From the NCBI RefSeq assembly GCF_009908165.1, contig NZ_JAAAUC010000008.1:1-64000 (forward strand): a stretch of DNA of 64,000 nt, in the 5' to 3' direction. Made by a program: the position numbers and the translations under genes. Below, in pieces: positions 26,048 to 34,538 of the stretch. The stretch's first letter is position 1. Every line of letters starts with the position of its first letter. Below the pieces are notes generated by a model. It had not been told where the DNA came from. It searched no databases and worked only from the letters and a program-made list of their open reading frames with translations. The DNA comes from Frigidibacter albus. Its GTDB lineage: Bacteria; Pseudomonadota; Alphaproteobacteria; Rhodobacterales; Rhodobacteraceae.

Positions 26048-26073
26048 CGGGGCCGGCAGCGATGCCGGCCCCG
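26048..26073. terminator. Hairpin between convergent icd and collagen-like gene
   Basis: An 11-base stem (CGGGGCCGGCA / TGCCGGCCCCG) with a GCGA loop follows the icd stop by 20 bases and lies 24 bases beyond the stop of the convergent gene. There is no T-run, so it may act together with Rho. Confidence 0.55.
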
Positions 26074-26096
26074 GTTGCATTCATGGCCCCCGCCCT

Positions 26097-26780
26097 TCAG
26101 TTGGTCGCCAGCCCCGCCTGCGCCGCGGTGAAGCCGGCGCGCATCGCGGTGCCCGACACGGTGAACCCTCCCTTCGAGATGGTGGCGCAGCGGTTGCCCA
26201 CGGTCTGGATCCGCACCGTCTGGATCACCGTGCCGCCCGCCAGCTCTGTCGAGTGGACATGACCGAGGAAGGCGCCGTTGCGGTCCATCAGCGGGTAACC
26301 GTCGAAGGCGGTGGTGTTGCCGCTGCCCGCGCAGACGAACGGGCCGCGGGCGATCGGCGGCAGGGTGCTGGCGCCCGCAGTGCTGACGGTTCCGGGGACC
26401 CCCGGGGTGCCGGGCACGCCCGGTGTGCCGGGTGTTCCGGGCGTACCCGGAACCGCGGCGGTGTCGCAATTGCCGACGCAGACATCGGCGACACTGCCCG
26501 GCCCCAGCACCTCGGCATTGGCATCGAGGCCGCCGACATTGGCATCGACATTGGCCGCCGAGCCGCCGCCGACCGTGGCATTGGCGCCCACGTCATCCCC
26601 GACGCCGACATCGACATCGGCGGCCGAGCCGTGGCCGACCGAGGCGCCGACATCGACACCGCCGACACTGACGCCGACATCCAGCGCCAGCAGCGGCACA
26701 GGGGCGACCAGCGCCGCCGAGGTCAGGGCGACCGCGCCAAGGGTCCGCAGACGTGGCAGAATTTCAAGATAGGCTGTCAT
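26097..26780 (-). CDS. Secreted protein with collagen-like Gly-X-Pro repeats
   Basis: A 227-aa protein with a signal peptide (LRTLGAVALTSAALVAPVPL, LALDVG) followed by a Gly/Val/Asp/Ala-rich low-complexity stretch (DVGVSVGGVDVGASVGHG, DVGVGDDVGANATVGGGS), two cysteines, then a short collagen-like run of seven GxP triplets (PGTPGTPGTPGVPGTPGVPG) and a compact C-terminal domain of about 80 residues with DGYPLMDRNGAFLGHVHS. It is probably extracellular or outer-membrane associated. I know of no assigned function. ATG 26780 has TGGAG upstream. Confidence 0.65.
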   Translation of the reverse strand: MTAYLEILPRLRTLGAVALTSAALVAPVPLLALDVGVSVGGVDVGASVGHGSAADVDVGVGDDVGANATVGGGSAANVDANVGGLDANAEVLGPGSVADVCVGNCDTAAVPGTPGTPGTPGVPGTPGVPGTVSTAGASTLPPIARGPFVCAGSGNTTAFDGYPLMDRNGAFLGHVHSTELAGGTVIQTVRIQTVGNRCATISKGGFTVSGTAMRAGFTAAQAGLATN

Positions 26781-26976
26781 GGCATTTCTCCAGTAGAGAT
26801 CTGCCGGGTCCGGGTCGTGGCTCCCCATCCACTCTCGGGCCGGCAGGCAATGCCCCTCAAGGCCCACGGTGACCCGAGAATGGGGCCATTTCAGGACCGC
26901 ATTGGCGGATTATCGCGCGTTAATGTCATGTAAATCGGCCGATTGTTGCCGGGAGCGGCAGCTGTCTGGCACAGGG

Positions 26977-28050
26977 TCAGGAGGTGCGGCCGAGCTTGCC
27001 GAGAAGTGTATACCGAAATCCGTCCGCCGCATAGTCGAGGCTGGCCGTGCCGCCGAAATCCTGCGGCACGATCTGCTCGATCAGCCGCGAGCCAAAGCTG
27101 CGGCGGGTGGGCGGCACCACCGGGGGGCCGGCGCGCTCGACCCAGGTGAAGCGCACCTGCGGGCCATCGGGCCCTTCTTCCTCGGCCCAGGCCAGATCGA
27201 CCTGGCCGCCCCCGACCGACAGCGCGCCGTATTTCACCGCGTTGGTCGCCAGTTCGTTCAGCCCCAGCGACAGGGCCAGCGCCTGCTGTTCGCGCAGGCG
27301 GATCGGGCCGCCGCTGAGGTTGAACCGGCCCTCGCCGGTGCGGTGCGGGCGCAGCGCCGCCGTGACCACCTCATCCATCGGGGCGGCGACATGATGATCG
27401 GCGGAGAGCACGCTGTGGGTCTCGGCCAGCGCGCCGAGCCGCTGCGACAGCACCTGCCATGCGGTTTCCATGTCCGGGGCGCCGCGCAGGGTCTGCCGGG
27501 CGATCACCGAGATGATGGAAAAGGTGTTCTTGATCCGGTGGGTCAGTTCGGCATTGCGGATCGCCAGTTCCCGCTCGGCCATCACCCGCGGCGTGGTTTC
27601 GATCACGGTGTCGATGAAGCCGGCAACCGCGCCGGCCTCATCCCGGATCGGGCTGTAGCAGAAGGTGAAGAAGGCCTGTTCGGGGCTGCCATGCCGATTG
27701 ATCAGCAGCGGCATGTCATTGAAGAACACCGCCTCGCCCGCCAGCGCGCGTCGGGCGAGCGGTTCGACATCGTCGAAGATTTCGGACCAGACCTCGCGCA
27801 TCGGCTGGCCCTGCGCGGGCGGCTTGTCGCCAAGGATGATGCGGAAGGCGGAGTTGTGCAGCGAGATCATCTCGGGGCCCCAGAACAGGCATTTGGGAAA
27901 TTCCGAGGCCAGCATCATCTGCACCGCCACCTTCAGCGCCGGGGGCCAGAGGTCCGGGGGCCCGAGCGGGTGGGCGGCCCAGTCCACGCCGCGCAGCTCT
28001 GCCGCGGCCGGTCCACCGCCCGAAAACAGGCCCTGCAAGCTGTCGTTCAT
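26977..28050 (-). CDS. HWE-type sensor histidine kinase with PAS-like domain
   Basis: A 357-aa cytoplasmic kinase. A PAS-like sensor (LFWGPEMISLHNSAFRIILG, FFTFCYSPIRDEAGAVAGFI) is followed by the phospho-acceptor H171 in NAELTHRIKNTFSIISVIA and the ATP-binding N-box GLNELATNAVKYGALS. FTWVERAGPPV is the WxE motif in a variant form and RRSFGSRLIEQIV the G-box. No membrane segment is present. HWE kinases often feed EcfG general-stress or light responses. ATG 28050 with GGAG six bases upstream is chosen. No response regulator is adjacent. Confidence 0.85.
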   Translation of the reverse strand: MNDSLQGLFSGGGPAAAELRGVDWAAHPLGPPDLWPPALKVAVQMMLASEFPKCLFWGPEMISLHNSAFRIILGDKPPAQGQPMREVWSEIFDDVEPLARRALAGEAVFFNDMPLLINRHGSPEQAFFTFCYSPIRDEAGAVAGFIDTVIETTPRVMAERELAIRNAELTHRIKNTFSIISVIARQTLRGAPDMETAWQVLSQRLGALAETHSVLSADHHVAAPMDEVVTAALRPHRTGEGRFNLSGGPIRLREQQALALSLGLNELATNAVKYGALSVGGGQVDLAWAEEEGPDGPQVRFTWVERAGPPVVPPTRRSFGSRLIEQIVPQDFGGTASLDYAADGFRYTLLGKLGRTS

Positions 28051-28228
28051 GTCGGTCTCCGGCATCCTTGCGCGGCCGGGCCCGGCACAGGGACGTTTGA
28101 TGTGGTGTGCAAAACTGCGTCAGCGGCAACGCGGAAGGCAAGGCAAAGTTGCGTGTGTAAGGGTGCTTTGCCTACCAGTGTGTCGGCACGGGCTGGACGC
28201 GGGGCCGCGCTTGCGGCACAGAACGGGC

Positions 28229-28885
28229 ATGAGCCAGACATCCCTCTCCGCCCCCGAGACCGCCGCCCCTGCTGCCCCCGCTGCGGCTGGCGTCAGCCGG
28301 CACAGCCTGATCGAGGATGCGCAGGGCATCCTCTATGGCACCGGCATGGCGGCCTTCGGCATCGTGATCCTGACCCATCTGGGGATGATCACCGGGCAGA
28401 CGGCGGGGCTGGCGATCCTGATCTCCTACGCCACCGGCTGGGGCTTTGGCCCGGTGTTCTTTGCGGTCAACCTGCCCTTCTACTGGCTGGGCTACCGGCG
28501 GATGGGGCTGCGTTTCACGGTGAAGACCTTCATCGCGGTGGCGCTGCTGTCGGGGATGGTGGCGGTGCTGCCGGATTACATCTCGTTTGCCGATCTGAAC
28601 CCGTGGGTGGGGGCGGTGCTGTTCGGCTTCGTGTCCGGCTCGGCGCTGCTGGCGCTGTTCCGGCATGGGGCGAGCCTTGGCGGCGTCGGCATCGTTGCCC
28701 TCTATCTGCAGGACCGCACCGGGTTTCGGGCGGGCTGGACGCAGCTGATCTTCGATGCGTGCCTGTTTTCGGTGGCGCTGCTGATCCGCGATCCGATCAC
28801 CGTGGCCTGGTCGGCGCTTGGGGCGCTGGTGGTCAATCTGGTGATTGCGCTGAACCATCGGCGGGACCGCTATATCGCCACCTGA
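28229..28885 (+). CDS. YitT/DUF161 family membrane protein, first copy
   Basis: A 218-aa membrane protein of the YitT/DUF161 family with five to six helices: SLIEDAQGILYGTGMAAFGI, GQTAGLAILISYATGWGFGP, VFFAVNLPFYWLGYRRMGL and FRHGASLGGVGIVALYLQDR. The first 30 residues are Ala/Pro rich. Function is unknown; the family is proposed to be a transporter. It is followed 75 bases later by a clear paralog, so this is a tandem duplication. Divergent from the HWE kinase. Confidence 0.83.
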   Translation: MSQTSLSAPETAAPAAPAAAGVSRHSLIEDAQGILYGTGMAAFGIVILTHLGMITGQTAGLAILISYATGWGFGPVFFAVNLPFYWLGYRRMGLRFTVKTFIAVALLSGMVAVLPDYISFADLNPWVGAVLFGFVSGSALLALFRHGASLGGVGIVALYLQDRTGFRAGWTQLIFDACLFSVALLIRDPITVAWSALGALVVNLVIALNHRRDRYIAT

Positions 28886-28960
28886 GCCATGCGCGGGATG
28901 CGAAGTGGGGTTGCAATACCGGCACTTTACAAAAGGTGCTGCACTGCGGCATTTTAGGTC

Positions 28961-29596
28961 ATGACCACTGACCTTAATCCCCCCGCCTTCACCACTGCCG
29001 CGACTCCGCGCTATAGCCGCCTGGAGGATGCGCAGGGGCTGTTCATCAGCACCGTGCAATGCGCGCTGGGCATCCACCTTCTGCGCATGGCGGGGCTGGT
29101 CACGGGGGGCACCGCGGGGCTGGCGCTGGTCATCGCCTATGGCACCGGCTGGAGCTTTGGCGCGGTGTTCTTCCTTATCAACCTGCCCTTCTACGCAATC
29201 GCCTGGGCGCGCAAGGGCCGGGTCTTCGCGATCAAGAGCTTCGTGTCCGTCGCCGCGGTGTCTGCCCTCGCCGATGCAATGGCGCCCTATGTCAGCATCG
29301 CCCATATCCACCCCGGCGCGGCCGCGGTGCTGTTCGGCGTGGTGGCGGGCGCGGGATTGCTCGGCCTCTTCCGCCACGCCTCTTCCCTCGGGGGCGTGTC
29401 GATCGTCGCGGTGATCGTGCAGGACCGCTGGGGCATCCGCGCCGGCTGGGTGCAGCTTGGCTTTGATGCCTGCCTGTTTGTTGCCTCCGCCTTCGTGCTG
29501 GAGCCGATGCAGGTGGCCTGGTCGCTGCTGGGGGCGCTGATGCTGAACGGGGTGATCGCCATGAACCACCGGCGCGACTGGTATGTCGCCGCCTGA
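28961..29596 (+). CDS. YitT/DUF161 family membrane protein, second copy
   Basis: A 211-aa paralog of the preceding gene: SRLEDAQGLFISTVQCALGI, GGTAGLALVIAYGTGWSFGA, VFFLINLPFYAIAWARKGR and FRHASSLGGVSIVAVIVQDR align along the full length. The short gap between them contains ACTTTACAAAAGG. The two could form a heteromeric transporter, or have diverged in substrate. Confidence 0.83.
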   Translation: MTTDLNPPAFTTAATPRYSRLEDAQGLFISTVQCALGIHLLRMAGLVTGGTAGLALVIAYGTGWSFGAVFFLINLPFYAIAWARKGRVFAIKSFVSVAAVSALADAMAPYVSIAHIHPGAAAVLFGVVAGAGLLGLFRHASSLGGVSIVAVIVQDRWGIRAGWVQLGFDACLFVASAFVLEPMQVAWSLLGALMLNGVIAMNHRRDWYVAA

Positions 29597-29677
29597 GAGA
29601 TGTCGCTTCCGGCATTCCGCCGGGGCGCAATCGCGGGTATAGGCAGGGCAACGCCCCTCCCCCCCGGACCCCTCCCG

Positions 29678-30010
29678 ATGAAAACCTATGTCTTCTTGCT
29701 GATCGCCGTGCTGTTCGAAACCTTCGGCACCTCCTGCCTGCAGGCCAGCCAGCAGCTGACCCGGTTCTGGCCCTCGGTCGGCATCGTGGTGGGCTTTGGC
29801 GGCGCGTTCTGGTTCTTCATGCAGGTGCTGAAGGTGATCCCGCTGGGGGTGACCTATGCGCTGTGGTCGGGGATCGGCATCGTGCTGATCTCGATCTCGG
29901 GCTATTTCGTCTTCGGGCAGAAGCTGGATCTGTGGGCCGTCGTCGGCATCGCGCTGATCATCTCGGGGATCGTGGTGATCAACCTGCTGTCGCAAACCTC
30001 GGTTCATTGA
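29678..30010 (+). CDS. Small multidrug resistance (SMR/EmrE) family transporter
   Basis: A 110-aa four-helix SMR protein: FLLIAVLFETFGTSCLQASQ carries the essential membrane Glu near residue 14, and PLGVTYALWSGIGIVLISIS is the family signature. SMR proteins pump cations or guanidinium-like compounds out in exchange for protons as antiparallel dimers. The start at ATG 29678 gives the standard length. Its last 32 bases overlap the 3' end of the convergent gene at 29979. Confidence 0.9.
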   Translation: MKTYVFLLIAVLFETFGTSCLQASQQLTRFWPSVGIVVGFGGAFWFFMQVLKVIPLGVTYALWSGIGIVLISISGYFVFGQKLDLWAVVGIALIISGIVVINLLSQTSVH

Positions 30011-30443
30011 TGTGGATTCCCATGAACCCCAGTTCTCCACCGCAGATCGCGATCACCGACCAGCCCTTCCCACTGGTCCCATAGCCCGCCTGCCAGCCCT
30101 CGTAGCTCAATGCGTCGATGAAGAGATCGATCCGTGTCTCCTTCCCGAATTGCAGTGTCAGGTCCGCGGTCTGCCTGTCCACGCTTGCCGCAGTGATGAC
30201 CTTGCCGTCGAGCGCCCACTGCGCCTCGGCCTCGCGATCAACCGGCACGGCGCGGCCGAACACCTCGCCAGGGTCCCCGGACCCGAACGCGATTCCGCCA
30301 GCGGCTACGATCCGCCACGGGCAACTCACGGCCAAACCGATGCCCCCCGTCAGATCGAACGCCCAGTCGTGCACTCGCCGCTCGACCACGCAGCTTCGCC
30401 CCACCAGGCACGCCTCGAACTCTGCCACCAAGTCGTATTCCAT
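29979..30443 (-). CDS. DUF6188-like hypothetical protein
   Basis: A 154-aa soluble protein (MEYDLVAEFEACLVGRSCVV, RRVHDWAFDLTGGIGLAVSC, then WQAGYGTSGKGWSVIAICGG ELG) that resembles the DUF6188 family of small, immunity-protein-like proteins; I am only moderately sure. Start 30443 is supported by GGAAGGA six bases upstream. The 3' end overlaps the SMR gene on the other strand by 32 bases. Such small acidic proteins can be immunity or orphan proteins, but no toxin gene is near. Confidence 0.6.
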   Translation of the reverse strand: MEYDLVAEFEACLVGRSCVVERRVHDWAFDLTGGIGLAVSCPWRIVAAGGIAFGSGDPGEVFGRAVPVDREAEAQWALDGKVITAASVDRQTADLTLQFGKETRIDLFIDALSYEGWQAGYGTSGKGWSVIAICGGELGFMGIHINEPRFATAG

Positions 30444-30562
30444 CACAAATCCTTCCATCCCGGCATCGGGCCAGCAAGCCTGCATCACGACCCAAGCCAT
30501 ATTCGCTGGCCTTTCGGGGGAACATCGTCTATGCGCGGCGGCGCAGCATACAGGACGATATC

Positions 30563-32380
30563 ATGGACCTTCGCAATATTGCGATCATCGCTCACGTTGA
30601 CCACGGCAAGACCACCCTGGTGGACGAGCTTCTGAAACAGTCGGGCACCTACCGCGAGAACCAGGCCACGACCGAACGGGCGATGGACAGCAATGACATC
30701 GAGCGCGAGCGCGGGATCACCATCCTGGCGAAGTGTACGAGCGTCGAGCATGACGGCATCCGCATCAACATCGTCGACACCCCCGGCCACGCCGATTTCG
30801 GCGGCGAGGTGGAGCGGATCCTGTCGATGGTCGATGGCGTGTGCCTGCTGGTGGATGCCGCCGAAGGCCCGATGCCGCAGACCAAGTTCGTGCTGGCCAA
30901 GGCGCTGGCGCTTGGCCTGCGCCCCATCGTGATCCTCAACAAGGTCGACAAGGCCGATGCCGAGCCCGACCGGGCGCTGAACGAGGTGTTCGACCTCTTC
31001 GCCAACCTCGGCGCTACCGACGAACAGCTGGATTTCCCCCATCTTTACGCCTCGGGCCGCGCTGGCTGGGCCGATGAGACGCTGGACGGTCCCCGCAAGG
31101 ATCTGACCGCGCTGTTCGACACCGTGATCCGCCACGTGCAGTCGCCCAAGCAGGTTGCGCGCCAGGCCGAGCCGTTCCAGATGCTGGCCACCACGCTCGG
31201 CTCCGACCCGTTCATGGGCCGCGTGCTGACCGGCCGCGTCGAAAGCGGCACGCTGAAGATCGGCGACACGCTCAAGGCGCTGTCGCGCACCGGCGAGCGG
31301 ATCGAGCAGTTCCGCGTGTCGAAGATCCTGGCGTTCCGCGGCCTCGGCCAGACCCCGATCGACGAGGCGCAGGCCGGTGACATCGTCACCGTCGCCGGCA
31401 TGACCAAGGCGACCGTGGCCGACACGCTGTGCGACCTGTCGCTGGACGTGCCCCTGCCGTCGCAGCCGATCGACCCGCCGACGATCTCTGTGACCTTCGG
31501 CATCAACGATTCGCCGCTGGCGGGCAAGGACGGCACCAAGGTGCAATCCCGCATCATCCGCGAGCGGCTGATGAAGGAAGCTGAATCCAACGTCGCCATC
31601 AAGATCGAGGACACCCCGGGCGGCGAGGCCTTCGTGGTCTCGGGCCGCGGCGAATTGCAGATGGGCGTGTTGATCGAGAACATGCGCCGCGAGGGCTTCG
31701 AGCTGTCGATCAGCCGCCCGCGCGTGATCTTCAAGGACGAAGACGGCCAGAAGATGGAGCCGATCGAGGAAGTCACCATCGACGTGGATGACGAATACTC
31801 GGGCGCGGTGATCGACAAGCTGACCGGCGAGCGCAAGGGCGACCTGGTCGAGATGCGCCCCGCCGGCGTCGGCAAGACCCGGATCGTGGCCCATGTCCCC
31901 TCGCGCGGGCTGATCGGCTATCACGGCCAGTTCCTGACCGACACCCGCGGCACCGGCGTCCTGAACCGGATCTTCCACGAATGGGCGCCCTTCAAGGGCC
32001 ATATCCAGGGCCGCCGCCAGGGCGTGCTGATCTCGATGGAGAACGGCACCACCGTCGCCTTCGCGCTGTGGAACCTCGAGGACCGCGGCAAGCTGTTCCT
32101 GGGCGCCCAGGAGCAGGTCTATGAGGGCATGATCATCGGCGAGCACAGCCGCGACAATGACCTCGAGGTGAACCCGCTGAAGGGCAAGAAGCTGACCAAC
32201 ATGCGCGCCTCGGGCACGGATGAGGCGGTGCGGCTGACCACCCCGGTGCGGATGAGCCTTGAAGAGGCCATCTCCTACATCGACGATGACGAGCTGGTGG
32301 AGGTGACCCCGAAGATCATCCGCCTGCGCAAGCGCCACCTCGACCCGCATGAGCGCAAGCGCCAGTCGCGCGCCGGCTGA
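30563..32380 (+). CDS. typA: TypA/BipA ribosome-associated GTPase
   Basis: A 605-aa translational GTPase. G1 AHVDHGKTT (residues 10-18), G3 DTPGH (72-76) and G4 NKVDK (126-130) are present, followed by the EF-G-like domains and the BipA-specific C-terminal domain (ASGTDEAVRLTTPVRMSLEE). BipA helps 50S ribosome assembly and translation under cold and stress. The start MDLRNIAIIAHVDHG is the family start. A classic intrinsic terminator follows at 32404. The gene stands alone. Confidence 0.97.
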   Translation: MDLRNIAIIAHVDHGKTTLVDELLKQSGTYRENQATTERAMDSNDIERERGITILAKCTSVEHDGIRINIVDTPGHADFGGEVERILSMVDGVCLLVDAAEGPMPQTKFVLAKALALGLRPIVILNKVDKADAEPDRALNEVFDLFANLGATDEQLDFPHLYASGRAGWADETLDGPRKDLTALFDTVIRHVQSPKQVARQAEPFQMLATTLGSDPFMGRVLTGRVESGTLKIGDTLKALSRTGERIEQFRVSKILAFRGLGQTPIDEAQAGDIVTVAGMTKATVADTLCDLSLDVPLPSQPIDPPTISVTFGINDSPLAGKDGTKVQSRIIRERLMKEAESNVAIKIEDTPGGEAFVVSGRGELQMGVLIENMRREGFELSISRPRVIFKDEDGQKMEPIEEVTIDVDDEYSGAVIDKLTGERKGDLVEMRPAGVGKTRIVAHVPSRGLIGYHGQFLTDTRGTGVLNRIFHEWAPFKGHIQGRRQGVLISMENGTTVAFALWNLEDRGKLFLGAQEQVYEGMIIGEHSRDNDLEVNPLKGKKLTNMRASGTDEAVRLTTPVRMSLEEAISYIDDDELVEVTPKIIRLRKRHLDPHERKRQSRAG

Positions 32381-32403
32381 TCCGGTTGACGTGAGATTGC
32401 AAG

Positions 32404-32427
32404 CGCCCCTCGAGAGAGGGGCGTTTT
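32404..32427 (+). terminator. Intrinsic terminator after typA
   Basis: CGCCCCTC and GAGGGGCG (32404-32411 and 32416-32423) form a perfect 8-base stem with GAGA loop, followed by TTTT and a T-rich stretch (TTTTGCGTTT), 23 bases after the typA stop. Confidence 0.9.
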
Positions 32428-32437
32428 GCGTTTGGGG

Positions 32438-32890
32438 CTAGCCGATCTCCGCCAGCCCCCTGCGCAAGGCGTCCGGGGTCCCTGCCCCCAGCTCCGCCTC
32501 CAGCGCGGCATGGGCACCCCGCCACACCGCCACCGCCCCCCGCATCAGCGCCACCCCTTCGGGGGTGATGCGCAGGCGCCGGGAGCGCAGGTCTTCGGGG
32601 TCCGGCTCCACCGCCAGCAGCCCGCGGCGGGCGAGCGGTTTGACGGCGGCGGTCAGGGTCGAGGGCTCCATGCCGAGGAAGGGCGCGAGGCGGCCCATCG
32701 GCGGCGGCTCGGGCCGGTTCAGCGCCACCATCAGCGAAAACTGGCCGTTGGTCAGCCCGAAGGGCCGCAGCGCCGCATCGAAGCGGCGGGCAAGCCGGCG
32801 GGCGGCGCGCTGCGTGGCAAGGCACAGGCAGGTGTCGCGGACGGTCAGGACCGTGTCGCGTGGCAGGAGGGCGGGGGTTGTTTCGGGCAT
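32438..32890 (-). CDS. MarR family transcriptional regulator
   Basis: A 150-aa MarR-type winged-helix protein: FDAALRPFGLTNGQFSLMVA (N-terminal dimer helices), MGRLAPFLGMEPSTLTAAVK (helix-turn-helix) and GLLAVEPDPEDLRSRRLRIT (wing). MarR proteins usually repress nearby genes until a small phenolic ligand binds. It is divergent from a VOC-family gene 63 bases away, so the control of that gene is a reasonable guess. ATG 32890 gives the usual start. Confidence 0.85.
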   Translation of the reverse strand: MPETTPALLPRDTVLTVRDTCLCLATQRAARRLARRFDAALRPFGLTNGQFSLMVALNRPEPPPMGRLAPFLGMEPSTLTAAVKPLARRGLLAVEPDPEDLRSRRLRITPEGVALMRGAVAVWRGAHAALEAELGAGTPDALRRGLAEIG

Positions 32891-32953
32891 TTTAGTTTGA
32901 TACCAAAGTAACTGTGTGGCGGCAAGAGCCCGCGAATCCTGGGGAGGATCACC

Positions 32954-33370
32954 ATGACCGAAGCGACCATGCCGGACCCGAACTCGATGAAGGGCGTCAT
33001 CCCCTATCTGGTCCTTGGGGGGCGCGCGGGCGAGGCCTGCGATTTCTATGCATTGGCCTTCGGCGCGACCGAGATGGGGCGGATGCCCTTCCCCGATGGC
33101 ACGCCCGGGCTGATGCACGCGCAGGTCGGGATCAATGATGGCTGCCTGATGATGACCGATTACACTGCCGAGGGCAGTTCTGCCGCCGTGAATTTCGGGC
33201 ATCTGCAACTGGTGGTTGCCGATGGCCGCGCTTGGTGGGACCGGGCCGTTGCTGCGGGCTGCACCGTGCTCGCCCCCTATGAGCGGCAGCCCTGGGGCGA
33301 TGACTGGGGGCTGCTGGCCGATCCGTTCGGCGTCAAATGGGCGGTGCTGGAACCCGGCGTTCCTGGCTGA
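32954..33370 (+). CDS. VOC family protein (PhnB-like), first of two
   Basis: A 138-aa protein of the glyoxalase/bleomycin resistance (VOC) superfamily, PhnB branch: MKGVIPYLVLGGRAGEACDF, YALAFGATEMGRMPFPDG, GHLQLVVADGRAWWDRAVAA and PWGDDWGLLADPFGVKWAVL. These small beta-alpha-beta-beta-beta proteins dimerise and often bind a metal. The substrate is unknown. It is divergent from the MarR gene and followed 14 bases later by another VOC gene in the same direction. Confidence 0.82.
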   Translation: MTEATMPDPNSMKGVIPYLVLGGRAGEACDFYALAFGATEMGRMPFPDGTPGLMHAQVGINDGCLMMTDYTAEGSSAAVNFGHLQLVVADGRAWWDRAVAAGCTVLAPYERQPWGDDWGLLADPFGVKWAVLEPGVPG

Positions 33371-33384
33371 GAGGGAGGACGACC

Positions 33385-33882
33385 ATGACACCCAAGGCCC
33401 TGATCTGCCTGTGGTTCGACGGCACTGCCGAGGAGGCCGCCCGCTTCTACGCCGCAACCTTCCCGGACAGCGAGGTCACCGCCGTCCACCGCGCCCCGAC
33501 CGACTTTCCCGGCGGCAAGGCCGGCGGCGTGCTGACAGTGCAGTTCACCGTTTGCGGCCTGCCCTGCCTCGGCCTAAACGGCGGGCCGATCTTTCCGCAG
33601 ACCGAGGCGTTTTCCTTCCAGATCGCCACTGATGACCAGGCGGAAACCGACCGCTACTGGACCGCGATCACCGGCAATGGCGGGGCAGAGAGCGCCTGCG
33701 GCTGGTGCAAGGACCGCTGGGGGATGAACTGGCAGATCACGCCGCGGGTGCTGACCGATGCGATGGCGGCGGGTGGCGAGACCGCACAGCGCGCCTTCAC
33801 GGCGATGATGACCATGCGCAAGATCGACGTGGCAGCGATCGAGGCGGCAGTGCGCGGCGAGGACTCGCGGGCGCAAGGCTGA
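33385..33882 (+). CDS. VOC family protein (PhnB-like), second of two
   Basis: A 165-aa PhnB/3-demethylubiquinone-methyltransferase-like VOC protein: LICLWFDGTAEEAARFYAAT, PDSEVTAVHRAPTDFPGGKA, FTVCGLPCLGLNGGPIFPQT and GWCKDRWGMNWQITPRVL are the hallmarks of that subfamily. The start at 33385 follows GAGGGAGGAC. It is co-transcribed with the preceding VOC gene. Function is unknown; the old annotation as ubiquinone methyltransferase is misleading, since there is no SAM domain. Confidence 0.83.
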   Translation: MTPKALICLWFDGTAEEAARFYAATFPDSEVTAVHRAPTDFPGGKAGGVLTVQFTVCGLPCLGLNGGPIFPQTEAFSFQIATDDQAETDRYWTAITGNGGAESACGWCKDRWGMNWQITPRVLTDAMAAGGETAQRAFTAMMTMRKIDVAAIEAAVRGEDSRAQG

Positions 33883-34040
33883 GCCTTGTTCAAGCGGCTG
33901 CATCGGCCCGATTGCGCGCAGGCCGGCGGCGCCGAGGTGGCCAGCCTTGGCTGGTGATCGGGGCTGGGACACCGGCTCGCGTCCACAAGGATGCGGACCC
34001 ATCCCGAAAACCCGGTGAACATCGATCCCTGACGACGAGG

Positions 34041-34130
34041 TGGCGGAAGCGGTGGGATTCGAACCCACGGTACGGTTCCCCGCACGCCAGTTTTCAAGAC
34101 TGGAGCCTTAAACCACTCGGCCACACTTCC
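34041..34130 (-). tRNA. tRNA-Ser (anticodon TGA)
   Basis: Minus strand GGAAGTG acceptor, long variable arm as in class II tRNAs, anticodon stem CCAGT / ACTGG with loop CTTGAAA (anticodon TGA, codon UCA), T-arm GGGTTCGAATCCC and encoded CCA at 34041-34043. The acceptor is GGAAGTG against CGCTTCC with one G-T type pair. Confidence 0.95.
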
Positions 34131-34538
34131 TTGCCTCCGCGGCGCAGGCCGGGATCCCCCGTTTGCCTGCCCCGGTCCGGCGCGTTGCCCGTTGTAACCC
34201 CAACCGCGAGTCGGGGTCCAGAGGGCGGCGACGGGGTTTTGCGGATGCGCGGCGCAGGGGCGCGGGCCTCGCGCCGGGCTCACGCAAAACTGACGGGCGG
34301 GCGCGCGAATGCGGGGCCGCGGGGCGGCCTGCGGCATGGCGCGGGCCTTTCCTTGCGCCAGCCTTGCCGCTAAGATGCGCCGTGGCTGGGCCGGGTGCCT
34401 TGCCGCGGGACTGCGGACCAGAACCGACGCACGGCATCTGCCCCACCGGGCAGCGCCGCACGGGGGCAAGACCACGGCACCTGTCCGCAACAGGCAGAGG
34501 GCGCAGCGCCGTGCTAGGGGCGCGCGAAGGGGGCAAGA
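34131..34538. other. Intergenic region, no gene seen
   Basis: About 400 very GC-rich bases between tRNA-Ser and the SPOR-domain gene. Several open frames exist on both strands but none has a recognisable product or ribosome site. It may hold the promoter of the downstream operon. Confidence 0.4.

Noticed and set aside
24550-26469. Minus-strand open frame of 639 codons over icd
   Set aside because: Shadow of icd and of the collagen-like gene; no start context or domain.
28172-30040. Minus-strand open frame of 622 codons antisense to the two YitT genes
   Set aside because: Repetitive His/Arg/Asp/Gln-rich translation typical of a third-position GC shadow; the plus-strand membrane proteins are real.
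33385-33882. Ubiquinone methyltransferase
   Set aside because: The name is often given to this subfamily, but the sequence is a VOC-fold protein with no SAM-binding motif.
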